Source: Halomonas salinarum
GTDB lineage: Bacteria; Pseudomonadota; Gammaproteobacteria; Pseudomonadales; Halomonadaceae
Reading direction: 5' to 3'
DNA length: 64,000 nucleotides
NCBI RefSeq assembly: GCF_012062845.1
Contig: NZ_WWNB01000001.1
Coordinates: 186,001 to 250,000, forward strand
In this document: positions 8,143-14,921 of the stretch, in pieces
Position numbering within the stretch: the stretch's first letter is position 1
Layout of the letters: each line of letters starts with the position of its first letter
Translations under genes and position numbers: made by a program
The notes under the pieces: generated by a model
What the model was told of the DNA's origin: nothing
Databases searched by the model: none
The model's input: only the letters and a program-made list of their open reading frames with translations

Positions 8143-8873
8143 TGGAATCGCTCACGACCTGGATCGAGGGGCTGCTGGCCAACAACGACATCTTCACCCT
8201 GCAGACACTCTCCTATTACGGAGAAGGCCTGACCACCACCGTCCAACTGGTGTTCCTGTCCCTGATCATCGGCCTGGTGCTGGCGGTGCCGCTGGCCATC
8301 GGCCGCGGCTCGAAGCACCGCTGGATCCAGCTGCCGATCTTCTTCTACTGCTATGTCTTCCGCGGCACGCCACTGCTGGTTCAGCTTTACCTGATCTACT
8401 ACGGCGTGGTGTTCATCGAGGGCATTCAGGACACCTGGCTATGGGTGATCCTCGAGAAGCCCTTCGTGCCCGCGCTGATCGCCTTCACCCTGAACACCGC
8501 GGCCTACACCACCGAGATCTTCCGCGGCGCCATCAAGTCCACCGCCCGCGGCGAGATCGAGGCGGCCCGCGCCTACGGCATGTCCTGGTGGCTGATGATG
8601 CGGCGCATCGTGCTGCCCAGCGCCTTCCGTCGTGCCCTGCCCGCCTACGGCAACGAGGTGATCTTCATGCTGCATGCCAGCGCGATCGCCAGCGTGGTCA
8701 CGATCATGGACCTGACCGGTGCGGCACGCTTCGTCTATGCGCGTTACTACGCGCCCTTCGACGCCTTCCTGTTCGTCGCGGCCATCTATTTGTGCCTCAC
8801 CTTCAGCATCCTCTACCTGTTCCGCTATCTCGAGAAGCGCCTCCTGGCGCATCTCAAACCATCGAGACAATAA
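8142..8873 (+). CDS. polar amino-acid ABC transporter permease (HisM type)
   Basis: The 243-residue inner-membrane protein is the second permease. It has a FRGTPLLVQLYLIYYG segment near the second helix and the EAA loop GEIEAARAYGMSWW. A TTEIFRGAIKS motif is typical of HisM/ArtM/AotM proteins. Its ATG overlaps the stop codon of the preceding permease. The gene is followed by a hairpin (8897-8927) before the binding-protein gene, so the binding protein may be expressed at a different level. Confidence 0.92.
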   Translation: MESLTTWIEGLLANNDIFTLQTLSYYGEGLTTTVQLVFLSLIIGLVLAVPLAIGRGSKHRWIQLPIFFYCYVFRGTPLLVQLYLIYYGVVFIEGIQDTWLWVILEKPFVPALIAFTLNTAAYTTEIFRGAIKSTARGEIEAARAYGMSWWLMMRRIVLPSAFRRALPAYGNEVIFMLHASAIASVVTIMDLTGAARFVYARYYAPFDAFLFVAAIYLCLTFSILYLFRYLEKRLLAHLKPSRQ

Positions 8874-8896
8874 CGGCTTAGCGTCAAACAAGCGTT

Positions 8897-8927
8897 GGAA
8901 AGCAGGGCAGTATTGCCCCTGCTTTCC
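8897..8927 (+). terminator. intercistronic hairpin between permease and binding-protein genes
   Basis: The arms GGAAAGCAGG (8897-8906) and CCTGCTTTCC (8918-8927) are perfectly complementary around an 11-base centre that can extend the stem by a few pairs. There is no long T run after it, so it may be an mRNA-stabilising or partial terminator hairpin rather than a full terminator. Such structures commonly raise the level of one operon segment relative to another. Confidence 0.5.
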
Positions 8928-9011
8928 CCTTCCGACCGTCCCCGGGGTGCGCTATCTTGGCGGCGGACATCACCCACAAGGTGATTCACTACAATAACGG
9001 AGATATCCTCC

Positions 9012-9782
9012 ATGAAGATCCAGACAGTCCTCGGCATCGGCCTGATCGGCGCCACCCTCTTCGCCGGTAGCGCCAACGCTGACGTACGCGACATCCGCAT
9101 CGGCGTCGATGTCCCCTACGAACCGATGGAATTCCGCACGCCCGATGGCGAGCTGACCGGCTTCGACATTGAGCTTGGCAACGCGCTGTGCGCCGAAGTC
9201 GGCATCCAGTGCGAGTGGGTCGTGCAGGGCTGGGATGGCATCATCCCGGGCCTGATGGCGCGCAAGTACGACGCCATCATGTCGTCCATGACTATCAACG
9301 AAGACCGCCGCAAGCAAGTGCTGTTCTCCGACCCCTACTTCACGCCGCCCTCCGCCTGGTTCGCCCCGGTTTCGAGCGATATCCAAGCGCCCGCTCCGCA
9401 GACCCTGGAAGGCAGCACCATCGGCGTCCAGCGCGGTACCCTGCAGGACAACTACGTCACCGACAACTTCGGTGACGTGGCTGATATCAACCGCTATGCC
9501 ACCGCCGACGATATGGTGCTGGACATGGACGCGGGCCGTCTGGATATCGTCTTCCTCGACTTCCCGGTCGGCAAGGCCACGCTGATCGACAGCAATGCCG
9601 GCGACTACAAGGTGATTGGCGAGATGATCACCGAGCCCAAGGAATACTTCGGTGACGGCTTCGGCATTGCCTTCCGCCAGCGCGATGAAGAACTGGCCCA
9701 GGCCTTCAATGAGGCGCTCTCCACCTTGAAGGACAACGGTACCTACGAAGAAATCTACAGCGACTACTTCGGCTCGAAGTAA
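9012..9782 (+). CDS. periplasmic amino-acid-binding protein (HisJ/ArgT/ArtJ type)
   Basis: The 256-residue product has a signal peptide (hydrophobic stretch then SANA, cleavage near residue 23). The mature part is a type 3 solute-binding fold: VDVPYEPMEF at the start, TGFDIELGNALC, the hinge region WDGIIPGLMARKYDAI, MTINEDRRKQVLFSDPYF, and a C-terminal TLKDNGTYEEIYSDYF. This matches lysine/arginine/ornithine or histidine binding proteins. It captures the substrate in the periplasm and delivers it to the permease pair encoded upstream. ATG follows GGAGAT (8999-9004). The exact ligand is inference, supported by the nearby astE and the ArgR-like regulator. Confidence 0.9.
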   Translation: MKIQTVLGIGLIGATLFAGSANADVRDIRIGVDVPYEPMEFRTPDGELTGFDIELGNALCAEVGIQCEWVVQGWDGIIPGLMARKYDAIMSSMTINEDRRKQVLFSDPYFTPPSAWFAPVSSDIQAPAPQTLEGSTIGVQRGTLQDNYVTDNFGDVADINRYATADDMVLDMDAGRLDIVFLDFPVGKATLIDSNAGDYKVIGEMITEPKEYFGDGFGIAFRQRDEELAQAFNEALSTLKDNGTYEEIYSDYFGSK

Positions 9783-9790
9783 GCCTCAAC

Positions 9791-9854
9791 GCGCAAGACT
9801 CGTGTCTTGCCGCGCATGAACAACGGCCCCGAGGATATCGGGGCCGTTGGCGTT
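9791..9854 (+). terminator. tandem hairpins, transcription terminator after binding-protein gene
   Basis: A small hairpin (GCAAGAC/GTCTTGC, 9794-9811) is followed by a perfect 12-bp stem CAACGGCCCCGA / TCGGGGCCGTTG at 9822-9833 and 9839-9850 with a GGATA loop, then GCGTTT. It lies between convergent genes and probably ends the ABC transporter transcript. Confidence 0.85.
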
Positions 9855-10000
9855 TAAGCTTGGAAGACGCCTTAACGCTATAGCATGGCGACAGCTCAAG
9901 TATATTCTCGCTTAATAAAGCGTTATTGATGATCAAATATCATATTTACACACCGATATTTTCCTGAATTTTATAAAAAGCCTATTATTAGCGACCGTTT

Positions 10001-11044
10001 TCAGTCATGAAGGTGGGTTGCCTTACGAAAGCGCGTTGGTGATATACCGAACAGCCGACTAAAGCAGCGCCTGAAGTGGGAGATATTAACAAAACCCGTC
10101 GCGACGGCAATATAGGTGAGACTTTTATTCGTATGTTGCAATAACTGTCGGGCTTGAGTTAGCCGCAACTCCAAATAATACCGTGACGGTGTTGCTTCAA
10201 GGCAACAGTTGAATAAGCGCTCCAACTGACGCCTCGAAATCCCGATCCAAGTCGCCATCTCTTCGATCGACAAGGGCTCATCAATGTTATTACTCATTAG
10301 CTCTAACGCATCCTTGAGTGCCTGAGGAAGGCTGAGGTCGCGATCGATGCTCATGACAGACGTATCAATGACTTCCGACATTTTGTCACAACTCAAGACT
10401 TCCTCAATGGCATTGATATAGACACCCTCACAGTCCTGACGGATGATCAACAACATCATGTCCAGCGAGCTATTGGCACCGGCACAGCTTGCCCGATCGC
10501 GATCCACAACACAGCTCCGATGAGAGACTACAACCTCAGGAAACTCTTCCGACATCATGCTTCGCCCATCGGGGTGGAACGCACATTCGTATCCGTCCAG
10601 CAAACCGGCCTCGGCAATGAAGTATGCACCATTCCACAACCCTCCCAGCAGACACCCGGCATGGCTTGCGGCTTTCAATTTAGCTCTAAGAGAATGGAAG
10701 GAGTGCATTTCGAGGCGATACCCGCCGCAGAGTATGAGGTAATCAAACTCTCCCTCATCTAGATCTTCCAGAGCATAATTTACAGCGACTTCGATTCCTA
10801 TATCACTAAGAACCTTGTGACCGCCATCGCTGAAAACCGAAACTTCATACCTCACGTTCGACTTGACTAAATTGGCAGTTACCAGAGCATCCACAGCCCC
10901 CGTAAAGGCCATCAAGGAGAAATGCTCAAAAAGTATGAAGGCAGCCTTTTTTCTTCGAATTATCGGATCTTCACTAGCTAGAGCGTTAATGAAGGCTCTG
11001 TTCTTGCTAATTAGAAGGCTTTCAAATCTAGCACTTTTCACCAT
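10001..11044 (-). CDS. GlxA/ArgR-type AraC-family transcriptional regulator
   Basis: The 347-residue protein has an N-terminal DJ-1/PfpI (class I amidotransferase-like) domain from about residue 33, containing DYLILCGGYRL and a GLWNGAYFIAEAGLLDG segment. A C-terminal AraC helix-turn-helix domain follows (residues about 250-347; LSIEEMATWIGISRRQLERLF and PSRYYLELRLTQARQLL). The position of the usual nucleophilic cysteine is not a cysteine here, so the domain is probably a sensor rather than an enzyme. Pseudomonas ArgR, which controls arginine uptake and catabolism, has this architecture. The neighbouring arginine-type transporter and astE make a similar job plausible, but the TRAP operon on the other side is an alternative target. 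The gene is visibly more A/T-rich than its neighbours, a possible sign of transfer. The ribosome binding site is weak. Confidence 0.8.
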   Translation of the reverse strand: MVKSARFESLLISKNRAFINALASEDPIIRRKKAAFILFEHFSLMAFTGAVDALVTANLVKSNVRYEVSVFSDGGHKVLSDIGIEVAVNYALEDLDEGEFDYLILCGGYRLEMHSFHSLRAKLKAASHAGCLLGGLWNGAYFIAEAGLLDGYECAFHPDGRSMMSEEFPEVVVSHRSCVVDRDRASCAGANSSLDMMLLIIRQDCEGVYINAIEEVLSCDKMSEVIDTSVMSIDRDLSLPQALKDALELMSNNIDEPLSIEEMATWIGISRRQLERLFNCCLEATPSRYYLELRLTQARQLLQHTNKSLTYIAVATGFVNISHFRRCFSRLFGISPTRFRKATHLHD

Positions 11045-11203
11045 GATGTTTTTACCGGCGGTCTTTATAATCCCAACCGGACCTTGTTAAGAGGTGATGA
11101 AAGCCCTTACATACGCTCCTTGCATTAACTGCCATGAAACGTCTAAGCAAAGGGCAACTCCACACCAATACCGGCATACGAAGATGGCTGCGCCACCAAT
11201 AGT

Positions 11204-11233
11204 ACAATACTCGGCGTCGCCGCCGAGTATTGT
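11204..11233 (-). terminator. terminator of the TRAP operon
   Basis: A perfect 13-bp stem (ACAATACTCGGCG / CGCCGAGTATTGT, 11204-11216 and 11221-11233) with a 4-base loop lies 11 bases after the dctM stop codon on the minus strand. The T tract is weak. It separates the TRAP operon from the regulator gene transcribed in the same direction. Confidence 0.75.
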
Positions 11234-11244
11234 GCATCTATGGC

Positions 11245-12531
11245 CTATAAAAGATTGGGTAGCCAAAGGATCAGATTCGGAAATGCCGTGAAGACGCCCA
11301 CGGCACCCAACAGAATCACCCAATAGGGCAGCGAAGCCCAGGCAGCTTCAGGCAAGGACACTTTATTATGGGTGATCGAGCAAAGAACGAACAGGTTGAG
11401 CCCCACTGGTGGCGTGATCATGCCGATTTCCATCAACAACGTCACGATGATGCCGAACCAGACGGGATCGAAACCCAGGCTGGTTACCATCGGGAAGGTA
11501 ATGGGTAGGGTCATCAGCAGCAGGGATATCCCGTCGAAGAAACAACCAAGCAGCAGATAGACAAGCACGATCAGAAGCAGGATGCCGTAGCGATCCAGCC
11601 CCAGACCAGAGATGGCATCGACTGCGGCCCTGGGCATCCCGAGCAGGCTAACCGCCTGGGACAAAATCACGGTGCCGATCAAGATCATGGCGATAGCTCC
11701 AAACATTATCGACGCATGCTTGAATGCTCCCCATAGCTTCTTGAGATCAAGATCACCCCAGGTCAAACCAAGCACGATGCTGGCCGTTACCCCAAGGGCT
11801 GCCGCCTCGGTGGGCGTTGCGATTCCCATGTAGATGGTGCCGAGCACAAAGAAAATCAGGATCGGTAGGGGCCAGACCTCTAGCAGGCCACGCCCCACTG
11901 CCCCCCAGTCCATCTTCTCCTCACGCGGCGGTGCGACCGCAGAACCAAAACTCGAACGCACCATGATCCAGCCAAAGAATGACGTAGCAATCATCAAGCC
12001 AGGCAGCATGCCTGCTATGAACAGCTTGCCGATCGAAACATTCTGGGTCGCCCCATAGATGAGTAGCGCCAAGCTAGGGGGAATCAGCAACCCCAGTGTG
12101 CCACCCGCAGCCAACGTGCCGACAATCATGCTGGGGGAGTAACCTCGCTTGCTAAGCTCAGGGTAACCAACAGAGCCGATCGCTGCCGCAGTAGAGGTGC
12201 TGGAACCGCTTACCGCACCAAAGAGCGTGCAGACGGCAATGTTGGTATGCAGCAACTGACCGGGAATCCGCCGGAAAAGCGGCGTCAAACCATTGTAAAC
12301 CCGGGTCGAAACGCCGCTGGCCAACAATATGTCACCGAGAAAGATGAATAGCGGCACAGCACTGAGAGTGAATTCGGTCAGCAGGTTCCAGGCCGAGTTG
12401 ATCGCCAGCGCCGACGCCCCTCCGGCCTGGAAGTGCAGCAGAATGAAACCGGTCAGCCCCAGCGCCGCGCCCAGTACGGCACCGCTGCCTAGAAATACCA
12501 GCAAGCCTGCGCTTAAAATCGCCCAACTCAT
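11245..12531 (-). CDS. dctM: TRAP transporter large permease DctM
   Basis: The 428-residue, very hydrophobic protein has about 12 membrane segments and the DctM pattern: N-terminal FLGSGAVLGAALGLTGF, a helix with PLFIFLGDILLASG, GSGS-type segments (VSGSSTSTAAAIG), IPPSLALLIYGA, PTEAAALGV and a final ITPPVGLNLFVLCSI. DctM is the sodium-coupled transport channel subunit. Its start overlaps the end of the DctQ gene by four bases (ATGA), showing translational coupling. It closes the three-gene operon and is followed by a hairpin terminator. Confidence 0.93.
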   Translation of the reverse strand: MSWAILSAGLLVFLGSGAVLGAALGLTGFILLHFQAGGASALAINSAWNLLTEFTLSAVPLFIFLGDILLASGVSTRVYNGLTPLFRRIPGQLLHTNIAVCTLFGAVSGSSTSTAAAIGSVGYPELSKRGYSPSMIVGTLAAGGTLGLLIPPSLALLIYGATQNVSIGKLFIAGMLPGLMIATSFFGWIMVRSSFGSAVAPPREEKMDWGAVGRGLLEVWPLPILIFFVLGTIYMGIATPTEAAALGVTASIVLGLTWGDLDLKKLWGAFKHASIMFGAIAMILIGTVILSQAVSLLGMPRAAVDAISGLGLDRYGILLLIVLVYLLLGCFFDGISLLLMTLPITFPMVTSLGFDPVWFGIIVTLLMEIGMITPPVGLNLFVLCSITHNKVSLPEAAWASLPYWVILLGAVGVFTAFPNLILWLPNLL

Positions 12532-13037
12532 GACAAGCCCTCCCCGGATGATTCATCGGCAGAGCCAGCAAGACTACGCAGCCCGTTTCTCACAACGATC
12601 AAGATGCACATCAACATCGACATCGGCATCAGTGCCATCCAGGGCCAAAGCAGGACCCCGCTAATCTCGGAACGCGAGCCGATCTGAAAAGAAAACATCA
12701 TGAAGTCCCATGCCTGGTAGGCGAAGGTGGTGGCGAAGGCGATGAAGATCGCATTGGCGAAAATATCGGCCGCCACGGCCAGCCGGTGGGAAAGCGTACG
12801 CACCAGAAGATCGATGCGAATGTGCTGACTGGTATTCAACACGTGGGGAAGCGACAGGAACGAAAGGGAGAGAAACAGCAGACCGGAAAGCTCATCGGAA
12901 AACCCGATGGGGCTTCCGGCCAGATATCTCATCAGAGTACTGACCAGCACGAGGCCGGTCATGAAGATCCCTCCACATACGCCTATCAGGAATACCCCGT
13001 ATACCAGTCTGTCCAGCAAAGTAGACAAGACTTTCAT
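12528..13037 (-). CDS. dctQ: TRAP transporter small permease DctQ
   Basis: The 169-residue protein has four predicted membrane helices, the DctQ arrangement. The second region contains GFSDELSGLLFLSLSFLSLPHV and QHIRIDLLV, which match the conserved E-x-x-x and R-I-D motifs of the family. It scaffolds the DctM channel. It lies 23 bp downstream of the binding-protein gene and overlaps dctM by 4 bp. Confidence 0.9.
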   Translation of the reverse strand: MKVLSTLLDRLVYGVFLIGVCGGIFMTGLVLVSTLMRYLAGSPIGFSDELSGLLFLSLSFLSLPHVLNTSQHIRIDLLVRTLSHRLAVAADIFANAIFIAFATTFAYQAWDFMMFSFQIGSRSEISGVLLWPWMALMPMSMLMCILIVVRNGLRSLAGSADESSGEGLS

Positions 13038-13060
13038 TACAGGCCTCTCTCAATTATGAC

Positions 13061-14080
13061 TTATTGGGAATCATCCTGGAGTTCACTGGTGACGGTTTCG
13101 TAGTAGCGAATACCATCATCGCCAGCTTTACTGGCCATCTCGTGCCAGGCTTCCCAGGCTGCATCCACGAAGGTCTGTACATCCTCGTCCGAGAACGCCG
13201 GCAGCATCGTGATGCCCATTGCCTTGCGTTCCTCTCGTGCCTTGGCCTCGCGCTCAGGATCCACTGCTCGATCGCGGGTCTCTTGCCAAATTTCATTGCC
13301 AGCCCGGGTTAAGACCTGCTGCTGTTGCTCATCCAGGCTTTCCCAGGTGCGGTCGCTGACCCCGAACATCCAAGGTGAAGCGGCCCAGGGGTGGAGGTAA
13401 GCTTCGTAGTCGGTCACTTCCTGAAGGGAAACTGTCTGTGCAACAGTCGACAGATAATAGGCACAGTCCACTACGCCAGTCTGCAGGGCCAGATACATAT
13501 CATTCTGAGGAATCACCTGGGCCGAGATACCGAGGCGATCAAAGGTTTCGACGAGGTGACCCGACCAGACGCGTACCTTCTTATCGCGCAGCCCCTCAAG
13601 GCTGTTGATTGGCTCCTTGCAATGCAGCCCCACATCAAACACCGGGGCGACGACACCACCGATCGTGTGAATGTCCCAGTCAGCATAGCCCTCGCGATAC
13701 AGCTCACGCAGGGTGGGCAAGATCTCAAGATGCTGCTCCGCATCGGTGATCGCCCCTTGTGCATAAACAGAGGCCATTTCCGGGGCATCACGGTTGTAAT
13801 ATTCTCCGTACATCAGCGCCATGTCGACCATGCCGCGCTGCATGATGCGCAGCATATCGGCCTCTTTCAGGCCGAGCGAGCCTGCATGATAGACGTCGAC
13901 CTGCAACTGGCCGTCGGAATACTCATCGACCAGCTCGGAGAAACGCTTTATTGAGGCTGCCTCGGGGCGCGATTCCGCCAGCCCACTGTGAAACTTCAGG
14001 GTCCGGACATCTGACCAAGCCTGAGAAGCAGACGCCATTAGTGCCAGGGTGATGCTTGTTACCAATATTGTTTTTTTCAT
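13061..14080 (-). CDS. dctP: TRAP transporter substrate-binding protein DctP
   Basis: The 339-residue product starts with a signal peptide (MKKTILVTSITLALMASASQ, then AWS). The mature protein has the DctP fold: LKFHSGLAES, FSELVDEYSDGQLQVDVY, a GGVVAPVFDVGLHC segment, the KVRVWSGHLVETFDRLG strand with the ligand-carboxylate arginine, and QNDMYLALQTGVVDCAYY. These proteins bind organic acids, often carboxylates, in the periplasm. The substrate is unknown. It is the first gene of the operon; the 270-bp region upstream should hold the promoter. The final residues are acidic and polar. Confidence 0.9.
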   Translation of the reverse strand: MKKTILVTSITLALMASASQAWSDVRTLKFHSGLAESRPEAASIKRFSELVDEYSDGQLQVDVYHAGSLGLKEADMLRIMQRGMVDMALMYGEYYNRDAPEMASVYAQGAITDAEQHLEILPTLRELYREGYADWDIHTIGGVVAPVFDVGLHCKEPINSLEGLRDKKVRVWSGHLVETFDRLGISAQVIPQNDMYLALQTGVVDCAYYLSTVAQTVSLQEVTDYEAYLHPWAASPWMFGVSDRTWESLDEQQQQVLTRAGNEIWQETRDRAVDPEREAKAREERKAMGITMLPAFSDEDVQTFVDAAWEAWHEMASKAGDDGIRYYETVTSELQDDSQ

Positions 14081-14280
14081 TTCAGCTTTCCTTGGTTGGC
14101 AAACTCTTTAAAACATCTCACGAGGTCAGACCGGATCTGGCACTGAATACGAACATAATGAGCCCATATGCGACAAAATGTGCACTTTTACCTCTCGGCG
14201 GTGTCTATTTTTGTTGGCCTATCATACTTCCGAGCCACGCCCTAAACGTCGCTATCGGGCGTAAATCGCCACGACTGCCC

Positions 14281-14323
14281 AAACGCCACCGACCCCGCGA
14301 CGATGTCGGGGTCGGTGGCGTTT
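14281..14323 (-). terminator. strong hairpin terminator downstream of cadR
   Basis: A perfect 17-bp stem (14281-14297 with 14307-14323) encloses a 9-base loop; the arms begin AAACGCCACC and end GGTGGCGTTT. It lies 29 bases after the cadR-like gene on the minus strand and would isolate it from the TRAP operon downstream. The A/T ends of the stem make it usable in both directions. Confidence 0.8.
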
Positions 14324-14352
14324 GAAGAGACGTGACTGCCGCGATGACAACG

Positions 14353-14814
14353 TTAAAGTCGAGGATGCGCCCCGGGTACATGGCCACCCTCTTCGCCAGA
14401 CACCTGGCCTGTCGCTCCTTCCAGGGGCCGAGCAAGTTCCTTGAGAATGCCGCACTCGCTGGCAAATCGCTGGCCCTGACAGCGCGTCCGCAAGTCCACA
14501 AGCGAGCGTTCGAGGCTCTGTAGCTGTGCAATGCGGTCCGCCACGTGGGCGAGGTGTGCATCGATCAGGTCGTCGACGTCCTGGCAGGGCCGCTCAGGGT
14601 GGTCGTGGTAATCCAGCAGTGCGCGTATCTCGTCCTGCGTCATATCCAGCACGCGACAATGGCGGATGAAGGCCAGCCGTTCGGCATGGGCTTCGCCATA
14701 GAGCCTGTAGTTGCCAGCACTGCGCGCAGGCGCCGGCAGCAGTCCCTCGCGTTCATAATAGCGGATGGTGACGACGCGACAGCCGCTGCGCTTCGCCAGT
14801 TCACCGATTTTCAT
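14353..14814 (-). CDS. cadR: MerR-family heavy-metal regulator, CadR/PbrR type
   Basis: The 153-residue product has an N-terminal winged helix (MKIGELAKRSGCRVVTIRYY, then GLLPAPARSAGNYRLY), a long dimerisation helix, and cysteines at residues 77, 112 and 121, which match the CadR metal-binding cysteines in position. An additional cysteine at residue 12 resembles PbrR. It is expected to bind Cd(II), Pb(II) or Zn(II) and activate the divergent ATPase gene by untwisting its 19-bp-spacer promoter. ATG at 14814 is preferred over an upstream in-frame start at 14904, because it begins at the canonical MerR N-terminus, has GGGAGA upstream, and the longer version would run through the promoter. Confidence 0.9.
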   Translation of the reverse strand: MKIGELAKRSGCRVVTIRYYEREGLLPAPARSAGNYRLYGEAHAERLAFIRHCRVLDMTQDEIRALLDYHDHPERPCQDVDDLIDAHLAHVADRIAQLQSLERSLVDLRTRCQGQRFASECGILKELARPLEGATGQVSGEEGGHVPGAHPRL

Positions 14815-14861
14815 CGCCGCGTTCTCCCGAGAGTCTTGAGTAAAAGGGCCTGTCTTAGGTG

Positions 14862-14892
14862 TTGACCCTATACTGACTATAGGGCTTGTCAT
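14862..14892 (+). promoter_or_regulatory. MerR-type promoter/operator of the metal ATPase gene
   Basis: The -35 box TTGACC (14862-14867) and a -10-like TGTCAT (14887-14892) are separated by 19 bases, the over-long spacing typical of MerR-activated promoters. The spacer region holds the dyad CCCTATA-CTGAC-TATAGGG (14866-14884), a 7-bp perfect inverted repeat around 5 bases. It lies between the divergent cadR-like and cadA-like genes. The layout is seen in the sequence; metal-dependent activation is from knowledge of the family. Confidence 0.88.
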
Positions 14893-14921
14893 GGCACAAG
14901 CCATGACCCAAGGAGTTCACG

